Below, in pieces: positions 1 through 11,455 of a stretch of DNA of 64,000 nucleotides. The stretch covers positions 235,001 through 299,000 of the forward strand of contig JADKHK010000005.1 in assembly GCA_016721845.1 (NCBI GenBank). Reading direction: 5' to 3'. Every line of letters begins with the position of its first letter. The stretch's first letter is position 1. The notes below the pieces were generated by a model. That model did no database searches. It was not told the origin of the DNA and worked only from the letters and a program-made list of their open reading frames with translations. This DNA is from Lysobacterales bacterium (GTDB lineage: Bacteria; Pseudomonadota; Gammaproteobacteria; Xanthomonadales; Ahniellaceae). The position numbers and the translations under genes were made by a program.

Positions 1-2143
<2,143 letters not shown>

Positions 2144-2255
2144 CCTATAACCTCAAGACGCTTTACGCCTCGATGACACATCGAAGCAAGCCTCTTACCT
2201 TGTTACGTCCCATCACCCCATGCGAGTCCGCGCTCATGCGCGACTCCAGCCGTCT

Positions 2256-2371
2256 CCTTGGCGGCCATAGCGCAGTGGTCCCACCTGTTCCCTTCCCGAA
2301 CACAGAAGTGAAACGCTGCAGCGCCGATGGTAGTGTCGCTTAAGCGATGCAAGAGTAGGTCACCGCCAAGG
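2256..2371 (+). rRNA. 5S ribosomal RNA
   Basis: The gene begins CCTTGGCGGCC and ends CCGCCAAGG, so the terminal helix I is fully paired. The internal block CGAACACAGAAGTGAAACG and the segment GCGCCGATGGTAGTG are typical of bacterial 5S rRNA. Length is about 116 nt. It follows the 23S gene after a spacer of about 110 nt (2144-2255) that shows no tRNA cloverleaf. Confidence 0.96.
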
Positions 2372-2382
2372 GCTTTATCCTC

Positions 2383-2421
2383 AAAACCCTGCATCGTTCT
2401 CGATGCGGGGTTTTGTTTTTT
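2383..2421 (+). terminator. Intrinsic terminator of the rRNA operon
   Basis: A long inverted repeat, AAAACCCTGCATCG, loop TTCT, CGATGCGGGGTTTT, is followed by GTTTTTT. It starts 11 bases after the 5S end and closes the rrn operon. Confidence 0.93.
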
Positions 2422-2581
2422 CCGGATCGGGCGCACGAACAGATCGTCAAATGTCGCAATTGACAACCCCGGTGTCGTGTGATGTTCTGAGACGACGTTG
2501 ACGAAGAATTAACAAGAGTCCCGCCGTGCGATCCAGCCGCTTCGACCAATCCCGCTTGCGCCGCCACGCGGCTTGGAGGAC

Positions 2582-4657
2582 ATGGTGAGCGCCTCGACTG
2601 CCGAAACCACGGATGACCTGCGCGTTGCGTTGACGCATGCCCGCAGCCTTCTGAGCCAGAGCCCGGCCTTGGCTGCCGAGCAAGCGCGAGAAATCCTCCG
2701 TGTCGTTCCCGGGCAGTCGGATGCCGAGTTGCTATTGGCCGGCGCTTTGCGTCGCATCGGTGATCTGGACCACGCCCGCGCACTGTTGCATCCGTTGCGC
2801 CAGAAGTACCCGCGCTCGGCGCCGATTTGGCTGGAGTGGGGCGAGTTGTGTGCATGCGCCGGCGAAGACGAAATCGCGGCTCGCGCATTGAAGCGGGCCG
2901 TCGACCTTGACCCCGGGTTGGTTCGCGGCTGGCTGGCGTTGGCCGACCACTGCAGTGCAACCGAGGACGCTCGCGGTGCAGCGGTCGCCTACGCGCAATT
3001 TCTCCGTCACTCGACGCGCGATCCCGAACTGTTGCGCGCTGCGGAGGCGCTCTGCGCGAACCAGATACCCGACGCCGAGCACCTGCTGCGCGTCCGTCTC
3101 TACAAGGCGCCGACCGATGTCGCCGCGATCCGGATGCTGGCCGAGGTCGCGGCACGCCTGGGGCGTCACGATGACGCCGAGCACCTGCTTGCTCGTTGCC
3201 TCGAACTTTCGCCGCAGTTCGCCGCGGCCCGTCAGCAATACGCGATGCTGCTGCATCGCAACAACAAGCCGCAGCTGGCATTGGCGCAGATCGACTGGTT
3301 GCAGCGCGAAGATCCGGGCAATGCCAGCGTCAGCAACTTGAAGGCAGCCGTGTTGTGCCGCACCGGCGACTACGGCCCGGCCATCGATATCTATCGCGAC
3401 CTGGTCCGCCAGTTTCCGAATCAGGCCAAGTTGTTCCTCAGCTACGGCCATGCGCTGAAGACAGCGGGTCGTGGCGACGAGGCGATTGCGGCCTATCGTC
3501 GCTGCATCGCCATCGAACCTGGTTTCGGCGAAGCGTACTGGAGCCTCGCCAACCTCAAGACCTTCCGCTTCGACAGCAATGATGTGGCGACGATGCGGAC
3601 GCAGTTGCGACGTGACGACTTGCCTCAGGAACAGCGCGCGCAATTCGAGTTCGCGCTGGGCAAGGCGACAGAGGATGACGAAGCCTATGCCGAGTCGTTT
3701 GCGCACTACGCGCAAGGCAACGCCTTGCGCCGCGACATGATTCCCTATGACCCCGCCGACGCCAGGGTGAGGGTGCAGCGTTCGAAAGCATTGTTCGCGG
3801 CCAACTTCTTTGCTGAACGCGTGGGTTGGGGGGCCGAGCAGCCCGATCCGATCTTCGTGGTTGGGCTGCCGCGCTCCGGCTCGACCCTGATCGAGCAGAT
3901 CCTGTCGAGCCATTCCGCGGTCGAGGGCACGATGGAGCTGCCCGAAATCATTTCGATCACGCGTGAATTGCGCGAGGAGTCGATCGGTAGCGGTCGCGGT
4001 TCCTATCACGATGCGCTCGAACGCAAGTCGGCGGATGAAATTCGCGCCCTAGGCCTTGCCTACCTCGGACGGACGCGCATCCAGCGCAAGCAGGACATGC
4101 CGTTCTTCATCGACAAGATGCCGAACAACTTCTTCCATGTCGGCCTGATTCACCTGATCTTGCCGAACGCCAAGATCATCGATGCCCGCCGGCATCCGCT
4201 GGCATGCTGCTTTTCCGGGTTCAAGCAGTATTTTGCGCGCGGTCAGAACTTCAGCTACGGGCTGGAGGATCTTGGTCACTACTACCGCGATTACGTCGAG
4301 CTGATGGCGCATTTCGACGCCGTGCTCCCGGGGCGGGTGCATCGCGTGATCTACGAGCGGATGGTCGATGACACCGAAAGCGAGGTGCGACGGCTGCTCG
4401 ACTATTGCGGCCTGGCCTTCGAGGACCGGTGCCTGCGCTTCTTCGAGAACAACCGGCCGGTGCGCACCGCAAGCTCGGAACAGGTGAGGCGTCCGATTTA
4501 CCGCGAGGGCATCGACCACTGGCGACATTTCGAGCCGTGGTTGGGTCCACTCAAGACGGTCTTGGGCGACGTGCTCGAACACTATCCCGATCCGCCCGGT
4601 TTTCCGGTCGGGCGGCAACAACGAAGCAACCACGACACGATGGGAGATGGACCATGA
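2582..4657 (+). CDS. TPR-repeat sulfotransferase family protein
   Basis: The first about 400 residues are tandem 34-residue TPR-like helices (leucine/alanine-rich units such as LARCLELSPQFAAAR and AIAAYRRCIAIEPGFGEAY). A PAPS-dependent sulfotransferase domain follows. Its 5'-phosphosulfate loop is GLPRSGSTLIEQ near residue 425 and its 3'-phosphate region is DARRHPLACCFSGFKQYFARG. Family knowledge suggests sulfate transfer from PAPS to a hydroxyl of a carbohydrate, peptide or small molecule. The acceptor cannot be told from sequence. No signal peptide is seen. The start is ambiguous: GGAGGA at 2575-2580 sits 4 nt before GTG 2585 and only 1 nt before ATG 2582, and the reading frame is also open from a TTG at 2573. 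The stop overlaps the start of the TonB receptor (ATGA), which implies joint expression. Confidence 0.88.
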   Translation: MVSASTAETTDDLRVALTHARSLLSQSPALAAEQAREILRVVPGQSDAELLLAGALRRIGDLDHARALLHPLRQKYPRSAPIWLEWGELCACAGEDEIAARALKRAVDLDPGLVRGWLALADHCSATEDARGAAVAYAQFLRHSTRDPELLRAAEALCANQIPDAEHLLRVRLYKAPTDVAAIRMLAEVAARLGRHDDAEHLLARCLELSPQFAAARQQYAMLLHRNNKPQLALAQIDWLQREDPGNASVSNLKAAVLCRTGDYGPAIDIYRDLVRQFPNQAKLFLSYGHALKTAGRGDEAIAAYRRCIAIEPGFGEAYWSLANLKTFRFDSNDVATMRTQLRRDDLPQEQRAQFEFALGKATEDDEAYAESFAHYAQGNALRRDMIPYDPADARVRVQRSKALFAANFFAERVGWGAEQPDPIFVVGLPRSGSTLIEQILSSHSAVEGTMELPEIISITRELREESIGSGRGSYHDALERKSADEIRALGLAYLGRTRIQRKQDMPFFIDKMPNNFFHVGLIHLILPNAKIIDARRHPLACCFSGFKQYFARGQNFSYGLEDLGHYYRDYVELMAHFDAVLPGRVHRVIYERMVDDTESEVRRLLDYCGLAFEDRCLRFFENNRPVRTASSEQVRRPIYREGIDHWRHFEPWLGPLKTVLGDVLEHYPDPPGFPVGRQQRSNHDTMGDGP

Positions 4658-7104
4658 GGGGCAACACACTTACACGGCGCACGGCATTGTCGCGTGCCCC
4701 GCTCGCTGCGGCGATCTGGCTGGCGATCGGCAGCACCGTCGCGATCGCCCAGGACAGCGCGCCCGCTGCGGACGCAGAAAAGACGAGCGAGCAGAAGAAG
4801 GACGATGGCGCCGTTCTCGAGACGATCACGGTGACCGCCCAGAAGCGCACCGAGAATCTCCAGGAAGTGCCGATCAGCCTGCAGGTGCTCGGCACCGAGA
4901 CCCTGGAAGAGCTGAATATCGGCGACTTCGATGACTTCGCGGTGTTGCTGCCCAGCGTATCCATCGACAGCGGTGGCCCTGGCTTCACGCGTGTGTACAT
5001 GCGCGGCGTCGCGTCCGGCGAAAACGGCAACCATTCCGGTCCGCAGCCGAGCGTCGGCATGTATCTCGACGAACAGCCGATCACCACGATCGTCGGTGCA
5101 CTCGACGTGCATGTCTACGACATGGAACGGGTCGAATCTCTGGCCGGCCCGCAAGGCACGCTGTACGGCGCTTCATCGCAGGCCGGCACCATCCGCCTGA
5201 TCTCGAACAAGCCCGACCCGACCGCATTTGCGGCTGGCTATGGCGTCGAGGTGAACACGGTCGAGCACGGCGGCAACGGTTTCGTCACCGAAGGTTTCGT
5301 CAATCTGCCGATCAATGAATCGACGGCCTTGCGCGTGGTCGGCTGGGACAAGCGCGACGCCGGCTTCGTCGACAATGTCTACGGCGAACGCACCTTCCCG
5401 TCCTCGGGCATTACCGACGACAACGCCGACCTGGTCAACGACAACTACAACGACTACAAGACGATCGGCGCGCGCGCCGCCTTGAAGATCGATTTCAACG
5501 ACAGCTGGTCGGTGACGCCGACGATCATGACCCAGCGCCAGAAGCAGCGCGGCATCTACGGGTATGAAGAAGCCGTCGGCGATCTCGAAGTGTTCCAGAC
5601 CTACCCGGAACGGGTCGAAGACGACTGGCGCCAGCTGGCATTGACCGTGCAGGGCAAGGTCGGCAATTTCGACCTGACCTACGCCTTCGCGCACCTCAAG
5701 CGCGATGTCGAAGGCGAGTCGGACTATTCCGACTACGGCTACTGGTACGACACCCTGTTCGGCTACGGCACCTATTTCTACGATGACAACGGCGATCTGG
5801 TGAATCCGTCTCAGTACATCCAGAGCGAGGACGGCTACCGCAAGCGCAGTCATGAATTGCGCATCGCGTCACCGGCCGAGGATCGCCTGCGTTTCGTCGC
5901 CGGCGTGTTCTGGCAACAGCAGTCGCACGACATCCAGCAGCGCTACAAGGTGGATGACCTGGCCTCCGACCTGTCGGTCACCGGTTGGGAAGACACGATC
6001 TGGCTGACCAAGCAGGTGCGCCAGGACCACGACGAAGCGATCTTCGGCGAGCTCTCGTACGATCTGACCGAGCAGTTCACCGCGACGGTCGGCGTGCGCT
6101 CGTTCAAGGCCGAGAACAGCCTCCAGGGCTTCTTCGGATTTGCACGCGGCTATTCGTCGCAGAGTTCACGTCCGCCGGAACAGCGCTACGGTGAAGCCGG
6201 TTGTGCGGCCGTGTACGGTGACGACGCCTCGCAGTGGGAAGACTTCCACGGCGCGCCCTGCAACCAGTTCCAGAAGAGCACCGACGAAAGCGACTGGCTG
6301 GGCCGGGTCAACTTGTCGTACACGTTCGATCCGGAACACATGGTCTATGCGACCTGGTCGGAAGGCTATCGCCCGGGCGGCATCAACCGTCGCGGCACAC
6401 TGCCGCCGTATTTGTCCGACTTCCTGACCAACTGGGAGGCAGGTTGGAAGACCTCATGGGCCGACAACTCGGTGATTTGGAATGGCGCCGTATTCCAGGA
6501 AGACTGGGACAACTTCCAGTTCTCATTGTTGGGTCTCAACGGGCTGACCGACATCCGCAACGCAAACGCAGCGCGGATCCGAGGTCTGGAAACCGACCTG
6601 ACCTGGGCCGCAACCTACAATCTGCGCCTCAGTGGCGGTATCGCGATGTATGACGCCAAGCTGACGGACGACTATTGCAGCGAAACTCAGGAGGATGGGT
6701 CCCTGTACGACGTTTGTCCGGCCGACATGATCGGCGCACCGAGTGGAACGCGTTTGCCGATCAGTGCCAAGTTCAAGGGCAATGTCAGCGCGCGCTACAG
6801 CTGGGATGGCGAGATGGAGCCGTTCTTCATGGCCACCGTCTCGCACGAAGGCAAGCGTGAGTCCGACCTGCGGCTCGAGACACGCGCGATCCTCGGTGAC
6901 CTGCCGGCCTATACGACGCTGGACCTGTCGGCCGGATTCAACTGGAACACGTGGAACATCGACGTCTTCCTGAAGAATGCCACCGACGAGCGCGCCCAGT
7001 TCAGCCGCTCCGTGCAGTGCCCGGAATCGGTCTGCGGCGAGCAGCGTTATATCTCGACCAATCAGCCGCGCACGCTCGGCATCCGCGTCTCCCAGGAATT
7101 CTGA
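4654..7104 (+). CDS. TonB-dependent receptor
   Basis: An outer-membrane beta-barrel receptor of 816 residues. The N-terminus has a positively charged segment followed by a hydrophobic signal peptide ending near AIAQ. A TonB-box-like stretch ETITVTAQKR and a plug domain follow (PSVSIDSGGPGF, VYMRGVASGENG, MERVESLAGPQGTLYGASS). The barrel ends VSQEF with the terminal aromatic residue used for BAM recognition. The start at ATG 4654 is supported by GGGAG seven bases upstream and by the signal peptide; the frame stays open further upstream inside the sulfotransferase gene. It overlaps that gene by four bases. The transported substrate is unknown. The acidic, Tyr/Asn/Asp-rich loops and the QKRTENLQEVPIS plug start resemble the large group of receptors for plant or organic compounds rather than classic siderophore receptors, but this is inference. 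Confidence 0.93.
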   Translation: MRGNTLTRRTALSRAPLAAAIWLAIGSTVAIAQDSAPAADAEKTSEQKKDDGAVLETITVTAQKRTENLQEVPISLQVLGTETLEELNIGDFDDFAVLLPSVSIDSGGPGFTRVYMRGVASGENGNHSGPQPSVGMYLDEQPITTIVGALDVHVYDMERVESLAGPQGTLYGASSQAGTIRLISNKPDPTAFAAGYGVEVNTVEHGGNGFVTEGFVNLPINESTALRVVGWDKRDAGFVDNVYGERTFPSSGITDDNADLVNDNYNDYKTIGARAALKIDFNDSWSVTPTIMTQRQKQRGIYGYEEAVGDLEVFQTYPERVEDDWRQLALTVQGKVGNFDLTYAFAHLKRDVEGESDYSDYGYWYDTLFGYGTYFYDDNGDLVNPSQYIQSEDGYRKRSHELRIASPAEDRLRFVAGVFWQQQSHDIQQRYKVDDLASDLSVTGWEDTIWLTKQVRQDHDEAIFGELSYDLTEQFTATVGVRSFKAENSLQGFFGFARGYSSQSSRPPEQRYGEAGCAAVYGDDASQWEDFHGAPCNQFQKSTDESDWLGRVNLSYTFDPEHMVYATWSEGYRPGGINRRGTLPPYLSDFLTNWEAGWKTSWADNSVIWNGAVFQEDWDNFQFSLLGLNGLTDIRNANAARIRGLETDLTWAATYNLRLSGGIAMYDAKLTDDYCSETQEDGSLYDVCPADMIGAPSGTRLPISAKFKGNVSARYSWDGEMEPFFMATVSHEGKRESDLRLETRAILGDLPAYTTLDLSAGFNWNTWNIDVFLKNATDERAQFSRSVQCPESVCGEQRYISTNQPRTLGIRVSQEF

Positions 7105-7149
7105 TTCCTGCAGCCGCGCCCGACCCGTTGCATGACGGGCCGGGGCAAC

Positions 7150-7183
7150 AAAAAAAACCCGCCAGCAATGGCGGGTTTTTTTT
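7150..7183. terminator. Bidirectional terminator between convergent genes
   Basis: Eight A residues, CCCGCCA, loop GCAA, TGGCGGG and eight T residues give two perfectly complementary arms of 15 bases. The A and T tracts allow it to stop transcription from both the TonB receptor (plus) and the gat/PfkB unit (minus). Confidence 0.95.
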
Positions 7184-7206
7184 CGTTCGATGCTCGACGA
7201 CCGTGG

Positions 7207-8142
7207 TCAGGACAAGGCGTAACCGAACTGCTGTCGGAACTGGTCGGCGAACTGGTCGTAGTCGAAGCGCTGGTTCTGCGGGCCGAGGTGCTCGATCTTG
7301 ATCGCACCCATCAGCGACGCGATGCGGCCGGCAGTGGCCATGTCCATGCCATTCATCAGCCCGAAGATCAGGCCGGCGCGATAAGCGTCGCCGCAGCCGG
7401 TGGGATCGACCACACGCATCGCCGTCGCGGCCGGGATGTGCATCATGCCGGACTTGGTGTGGACCTCCGAACCCTTCGGGCCGCGCGTGATCAGGTAGGC
7501 CTGCACGCGCGAGGCGATGTCCTTCTCGCTCCAGCCGGTGCGCTCCTGCAGCAGGCTCGATTCGTAATCGTTCACGGTCACGTAGGTGGCCTGTTCGATC
7601 ATCTGCGACAGCTCGCGGCCATTGAACAAGGGCATCGCCTGGCCCGGATCGAAGATGAAGGGTATGCCGAGCTCGGCGAACTCGTTCGCGTTCTGCAGCA
7701 TCGCTTCATAACCATCGGGCCCGACGATGCCGAACTTCACGTCAGCCACGTCACGCACGTGATTCTCGTAGGAACGCATCATCGCGCCGGGATGAAAGGC
7801 GGTGATCTGGTTGTCATCGAGATCGGTGGTGATGAAGGCCTGTGCGGTGTACAGGTCCTCGATCTCCTTGACGTGCCTGAGCGTGATGCCGCAAGCGTCG
7901 AAGTGTTCGCGATAGGCCGCGAAATCCTGGCCGACCGTGGCCATCGGGATTGGGTCGCCGCCCAGCAGCTTCAGGTTGTAGGCGATATTGCCGGCGCAGC
8001 CGCCGAACTCGCGGCGCATGCGTGGCACCAGGAAGGACACGTTCAGGATGTGCACCTTGTCCGGCAGGATGTGGTTCTTGAACTGGTCCGGGAACACCAT
8101 GATGGTGTCGTAGGCGAGGGAACCGCAGATCAGTGCCGACAT
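7207..8142 (-). CDS. PfkB-family carbohydrate/nucleoside kinase (adenosine kinase-like)
   Basis: 311 residues of the ribokinase/PfkB fold. The N-terminal glycine motif is FGGCAGNIAYNLKLLGG (PfkB signature 1) and the C-terminal signature is DPTGCGDAYRAGLIFGL, containing the catalytic aspartate and the GxGD anion hole. The N-terminal GSLAYDTIMVF and the lid segment fit the bacterial adenosine/sugar kinase subgroup. It would transfer the gamma phosphate of ATP to a sugar or nucleoside hydroxyl; the substrate is not certain. AAGGA lies about six bases before the ATG. It starts 30 bases after the gatB stop, so it is probably co-transcribed with gatCAB. Confidence 0.9.
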   Translation of the reverse strand: MSALICGSLAYDTIMVFPDQFKNHILPDKVHILNVSFLVPRMRREFGGCAGNIAYNLKLLGGDPIPMATVGQDFAAYREHFDACGITLRHVKEIEDLYTAQAFITTDLDDNQITAFHPGAMMRSYENHVRDVADVKFGIVGPDGYEAMLQNANEFAELGIPFIFDPGQAMPLFNGRELSQMIEQATYVTVNDYESSLLQERTGWSEKDIASRVQAYLITRGPKGSEVHTKSGMMHIPAATAMRVVDPTGCGDAYRAGLIFGLMNGMDMATAGRIASLMGAIKIEHLGPQNQRFDYDQFADQFRQQFGYALS

Positions 8143-8172
8143 GATGAATCCTTGATTTCGAAGGGCGCGAGT

Positions 8173-9615
8173 CTAGCGGCTCGCGTCGAGGCGTTCGCGC
8201 AACAGTTCGTTGACCTGAGCCGGGTTGGCCTTGCCCTTGGTCGCCTTCATGGCCTGGCCGACGAGGAACTGAAACAGTTTCGCGTCGCCGCCGCGATATT
8301 TCTCGACCTGGTCCGGGAATTGCGCCAGCAGGTCGTCGAGTACCTTCCCGATCGCGCCGGTATCGCTGATCTGGCGCAGGCCGCGCGCGTCGATGATGGC
8401 GTCGGCCGAGCCTTCTCCGGCCCACATCGCCGCGAACACGTCCTTGGCGATCTTGCCGCTGATGGTGCCGTCGACGATGCGTGCGAGCAGCGCGGCAAGA
8501 TCATGGGCAACGATGCGCGATGCGGTGATCTCGATCTGCGCCTCGTTCAGCGCTGCAGCCAGTTCGCCGTTGACCCAGTTCGCGGCCAGCTTCGCCTGTT
8601 CCGGCAGCACCACAAGCACGGCTTCGAAATAGTCGCTGGTGGCACGGTCTGCGGTGAGCGTGTCGGCGTCGTAGGGGGTCAGGCCGAGCGTGTCGATGTA
8701 GCGTGCCCGGCGCGTATCCGGCAGTTCCGGCAGCGCGGCACGCAACGTGTCGAATTCGGCGGGCGTGATGCGAATCGGCGGTAGGTCCGGGTCCGGGAAA
8801 TAGCGGTAATCCTCGGCGTCTTCCTTGCTGCGCATGGTCCGCGTCTTGTTCGCGGCGGCATCGTACAGACGCGTTTCCTGGACGATGCGTTCGCCGTTCT
8901 CGATCGCCCGGATCTGGCGTTCGATCTCGTAGTCGATGGCCTTTTCGACGAAGCGGAACGAGTTGACGTTCTTGATCTCGCAGCGCGTGCCGAGCGCCGT
9001 ACCGGGTTTGTGCACCGAGACGTTGGCGTCGCAGCGGAACGAGCCTTCCTGCAGGTTGCCGTCGCAGATGCCGAGCCAGCGCACCAGGCGATGCACCGCC
9101 TTCATGTACGCCACGGCCTCGGCCGACGAATGCAGGACCGGTTCCGAAACCACTTCGATCAAGGGCGTGCCGGCGCGATTCAGGTCGATGCCGGAGGCGG
9201 CATGGAAGGCATCGTGCACCGACTTGCCGGCGTCCTCCTCGAGATGCGCGCGGGTCAACTGCACGGTGATTTCGCGGCCGTCGTCGAGACGCGCGAGCAC
9301 GTGGCCACCGGACACGATCGGACGTTCGTACTGCGAGATCTGGTAGCCCTTGGGAGAGTCCGGGTAAAAGTAGTTCTTGCGCGCGAAGATCGATTCTGCG
9401 GCCACGTCGGCACCGACGGCCAGGCCGAACATCGCGGCCTTGCGGATCGCCTCGACATTCGGCACCGGCAGAGTGCCCGGCAGCGCGACATCGACGAAGC
9501 TCGCCTGGGTGTTCGGTTCGGCGCCATAGGCCGTGGATGCGCCCGAGAACAGCTTGCTCTGCGTGCTCAACTGCACGTGGATTTCGAGACCGATGACGGC
9601 CTGCCAGTCGCTCAT
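8173..9615 (-). CDS. gatB: Asp-tRNA(Asn)/Glu-tRNA(Gln) amidotransferase subunit B
   Basis: 480 residues. The protein starts with WQAVIGLEIHVQL and contains FFYPDSPKGYQISQY-type, LEEDAGKS and GTPLIEVVSEP segments typical of GatB. The C-terminal helical YqeY-like domain (IVDGTISGKIAKDVF, LFQFLVGQAMKATKGKANP) binds tRNA. GatB phosphorylates the carboxylate of misacylated Asp- or Glu-tRNA and accepts ammonia delivered from GatA. Its start overlaps the gatA stop by four bases (ATGA, 9612-9615). The three gat genes form one translationally coupled unit. Confidence 0.97.
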   Translation of the reverse strand: MSDWQAVIGLEIHVQLSTQSKLFSGASTAYGAEPNTQASFVDVALPGTLPVPNVEAIRKAAMFGLAVGADVAAESIFARKNYFYPDSPKGYQISQYERPIVSGGHVLARLDDGREITVQLTRAHLEEDAGKSVHDAFHAASGIDLNRAGTPLIEVVSEPVLHSSAEAVAYMKAVHRLVRWLGICDGNLQEGSFRCDANVSVHKPGTALGTRCEIKNVNSFRFVEKAIDYEIERQIRAIENGERIVQETRLYDAAANKTRTMRSKEDAEDYRYFPDPDLPPIRITPAEFDTLRAALPELPDTRRARYIDTLGLTPYDADTLTADRATSDYFEAVLVVLPEQAKLAANWVNGELAAALNEAQIEITASRIVAHDLAALLARIVDGTISGKIAKDVFAAMWAGEGSADAIIDARGLRQISDTGAIGKVLDDLLAQFPDQVEKYRGGDAKLFQFLVGQAMKATKGKANPAQVNELLRERLDASR

Positions 9616-11021
9616 CGCAGCGCTCCCGGGGCCAGCGCCAGATGCCAGTCGCTGCGCGTTTGCAGCGCATGCCCGGCGGCGAACAGGCGGGCCTCGTCGA
9701 AGGCCCGGCCGATCAGTTGCAGGCCGGCGGGCAGGCCATCGATGAAGCCCGCAGGTACCGACATCGCCGGCAAGCCCGCGAGATTGACCGCGACCGTGTT
9801 GATGTCGGCGGCATACATCGCCAGCGGATCGGCGGTCTTCTCGCCCAGTTTGAACGCGACATCGGGCGTGGTCGGGCCGGCGATCAGGTCGACGTCGTCG
9901 AACGCGCGCGCGAAGTCGTTCGCGATCAGTCGTCGCACCTGCTGTGCACGCAGGTAGTAGGCGTCGTAGTAGCCCGACGACAACACGTAGGTGCCGGTCA
10001 GGATGCGCCGTTTCACCTCGGTGCCGAATCCTTCGGCGCGCGAGTGGCTGTAGAGGTCGCGCAGACCCTTCACCTCGGCGGCGCGGTGGCCGTAGCGGAC
10101 GCCGTCATAGCGTGCGAGATTGCTCGACGCTTCCGCCGGTGCGATCACGTAATACGCGGGGATCGACAGCGGCAGCGCGGGCAGGTCGATGTCGACCAGC
10201 ACGGCACCGGCGGCTTCGAGTTCGCGCAGTGCCGCGTGCACGGTCGCTTGCATGGCATCGCGCACGCCGGCGCTGAACAGTTCGCGCGCGATGCCGATGC
10301 GCAGTCCGTGCACGCCGTGTCCGAGCGCGGCGCGGTAGTCGTCGACCGGGCGGTCGACCGAGGTTGCGTCACGCGGATCGTGGCCGGCCATCACCTGCAG
10401 CACCTCGGCACAATCCGCGGCGGAGCGTGCGATCACGCCGGCCTGATCGAGGCTGGAGGCATAGGCGACCATGCCGTAGCGCGACACGCGGCCATAGGTG
10501 GGCTTGAAGCCGGTGACGCCGCAGAAAGCCGCCGGCTGGCGCACCGAACCGCCGGTGTCCGAGCCGGTCGCGAAGGCCACGACATTGGCCGCGACGATGG
10601 CCGCCGAGCCGCCCGACGAGCCACCCGGCACGCGCGTGGTATCCCACGGATTCAGCACCGGTCCAGAGGCGCTGTTTTCGTTCGACGAGCCCATCGCAAA
10701 CTCGTCCATGTTGGTCTTGCCGATCGACACGGCACCTGCGGCAGCCAGACGCTCGACGATGGTCGCGTCATAGGGCGGCACGAAGTCGGCTAGCATCTTC
10801 GATCCGCAGGTCGTGCGCAGCCCCTGCGTGCAGAACAGATCCTTGTGCGCGAACGGGATGCCGGCCAGCCTGCCGTCGGCGGACGCCGGGGCCCCGTCGT
10901 GGCCGAGCGTGATCAGCGCATTCAGTCCCGCAGCGGATTCGGCACGCGCACGCGCGTCGCCGACGATATCTCGGCCGGCGGCACGCGCGGCGCGTTGCGA
11001 AGCCAGCGTCAGCGCACTCAT
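9612..11021 (-). CDS. gatA: Asp-tRNA(Asn)/Glu-tRNA(Gln) amidotransferase subunit A
   Basis: 469-residue amidase-signature enzyme that releases ammonia from glutamine for the GatB reaction. The Ser-cisSer-Lys triad is visible: Lys60 (GIPFAHKDLFC), Ser135 (PGGSSGGSA) and Ser159 (GSDTGGSVRQPA). The spacings between them (75 and 24 residues) match the GatA family. It overlaps gatC by four bases (11018-11021) and gatB by four (9612-9615). Length is normal for the family. Confidence 0.97.
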   Translation of the reverse strand: MSALTLASQRAARAAGRDIVGDARARAESAAGLNALITLGHDGAPASADGRLAGIPFAHKDLFCTQGLRTTCGSKMLADFVPPYDATIVERLAAAGAVSIGKTNMDEFAMGSSNENSASGPVLNPWDTTRVPGGSSGGSAAIVAANVVAFATGSDTGGSVRQPAAFCGVTGFKPTYGRVSRYGMVAYASSLDQAGVIARSAADCAEVLQVMAGHDPRDATSVDRPVDDYRAALGHGVHGLRIGIARELFSAGVRDAMQATVHAALRELEAAGAVLVDIDLPALPLSIPAYYVIAPAEASSNLARYDGVRYGHRAAEVKGLRDLYSHSRAEGFGTEVKRRILTGTYVLSSGYYDAYYLRAQQVRRLIANDFARAFDDVDLIAGPTTPDVAFKLGEKTADPLAMYAADINTVAVNLAGLPAMSVPAGFIDGLPAGLQLIGRAFDEARLFAAGHALQTRSDWHLALAPGALR

Positions 11022-11305
11022 TCGATCACCTTCGGCACCAGGAACAGGCCGGATTCCATCTCCGGCGCGATGCGTTCGAGCGCGCCGGACCGGTCGGCCT
11101 CGGTCACCATGTCCGGGCGCAGCGCTGCGGCCACGTCAAGCGGATGCGCCATCGGCGCCAGGCCTGCGACCGGCGCGTCCTGCAGTTGTGCGATCAAGCC
11201 GAGCAAGCCGTCGAGATCGCGGGCGAGACGCATCTCTTCCTCGACGGGCAGATCGAGTCGGGCGAGATGCGCCAGACGATGCAATTGGGCGGTTTCGAGG
11301 GCCAT
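11018..11305 (-). CDS. gatC: Asp-tRNA(Asn)/Glu-tRNA(Gln) amidotransferase subunit C
   Basis: 95-residue small subunit that wraps and stabilises GatA-GatB. The N-terminal LHRLAHLARLDLPVEEE and the central PMAHPLDVAAALRPDMVTE segment are typical of GatC. The C-terminus LFLVPKVIE is the usual ending. The frame is open upstream to 11428, but homology begins at the ATG at 11305. No strong ribosome-binding site is visible before it. First gene of the gatCAB unit and divergent from mreB. Confidence 0.94.
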   Translation of the reverse strand: MALETAQLHRLAHLARLDLPVEEEMRLARDLDGLLGLIAQLQDAPVAGLAPMAHPLDVAAALRPDMVTEADRSGALERIAPEMESGLFLVPKVIE

Positions 11306-11387
11306 GGGCAGCTTCGTGACAAGACCGCCATTTTGCTGGGGAATCGCCTTGTCCCACAAGCGCGCGCGCGTTAGAGTCCCGCGCCAT

Positions 11388-11428
11388 TTGCGAACCCGGT
11401 GCGCGCTTTGCGCCCGAGCCGTTCGCAA
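11388..11428 (+). promoter_or_regulatory. Extended inverted repeat in the gatC-mreB divergent region
   Basis: TTGCGAAC at 11388-11395 and GTTCGCAA at 11421-11428 are perfect inverted copies. Between them GGTGCGC and GCGCCC can pair further with one bulge around a short loop. The element ends 27 bases before the mreB ATG, so it would lie in the mreB leader or act as an operator between the divergent genes. There is no T-tract, so a terminator is unlikely. Function is inferred only from symmetry and position. Confidence 0.4.
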
Positions 11429-11455
11429 TCACTCCCCAAATACTGGATTCGCGCC

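Noticed and set aside
2144..2255. tRNA gene in the 23S-5S spacer
   Set aside because: No cloverleaf, no T-loop GTTCRANNC motif.
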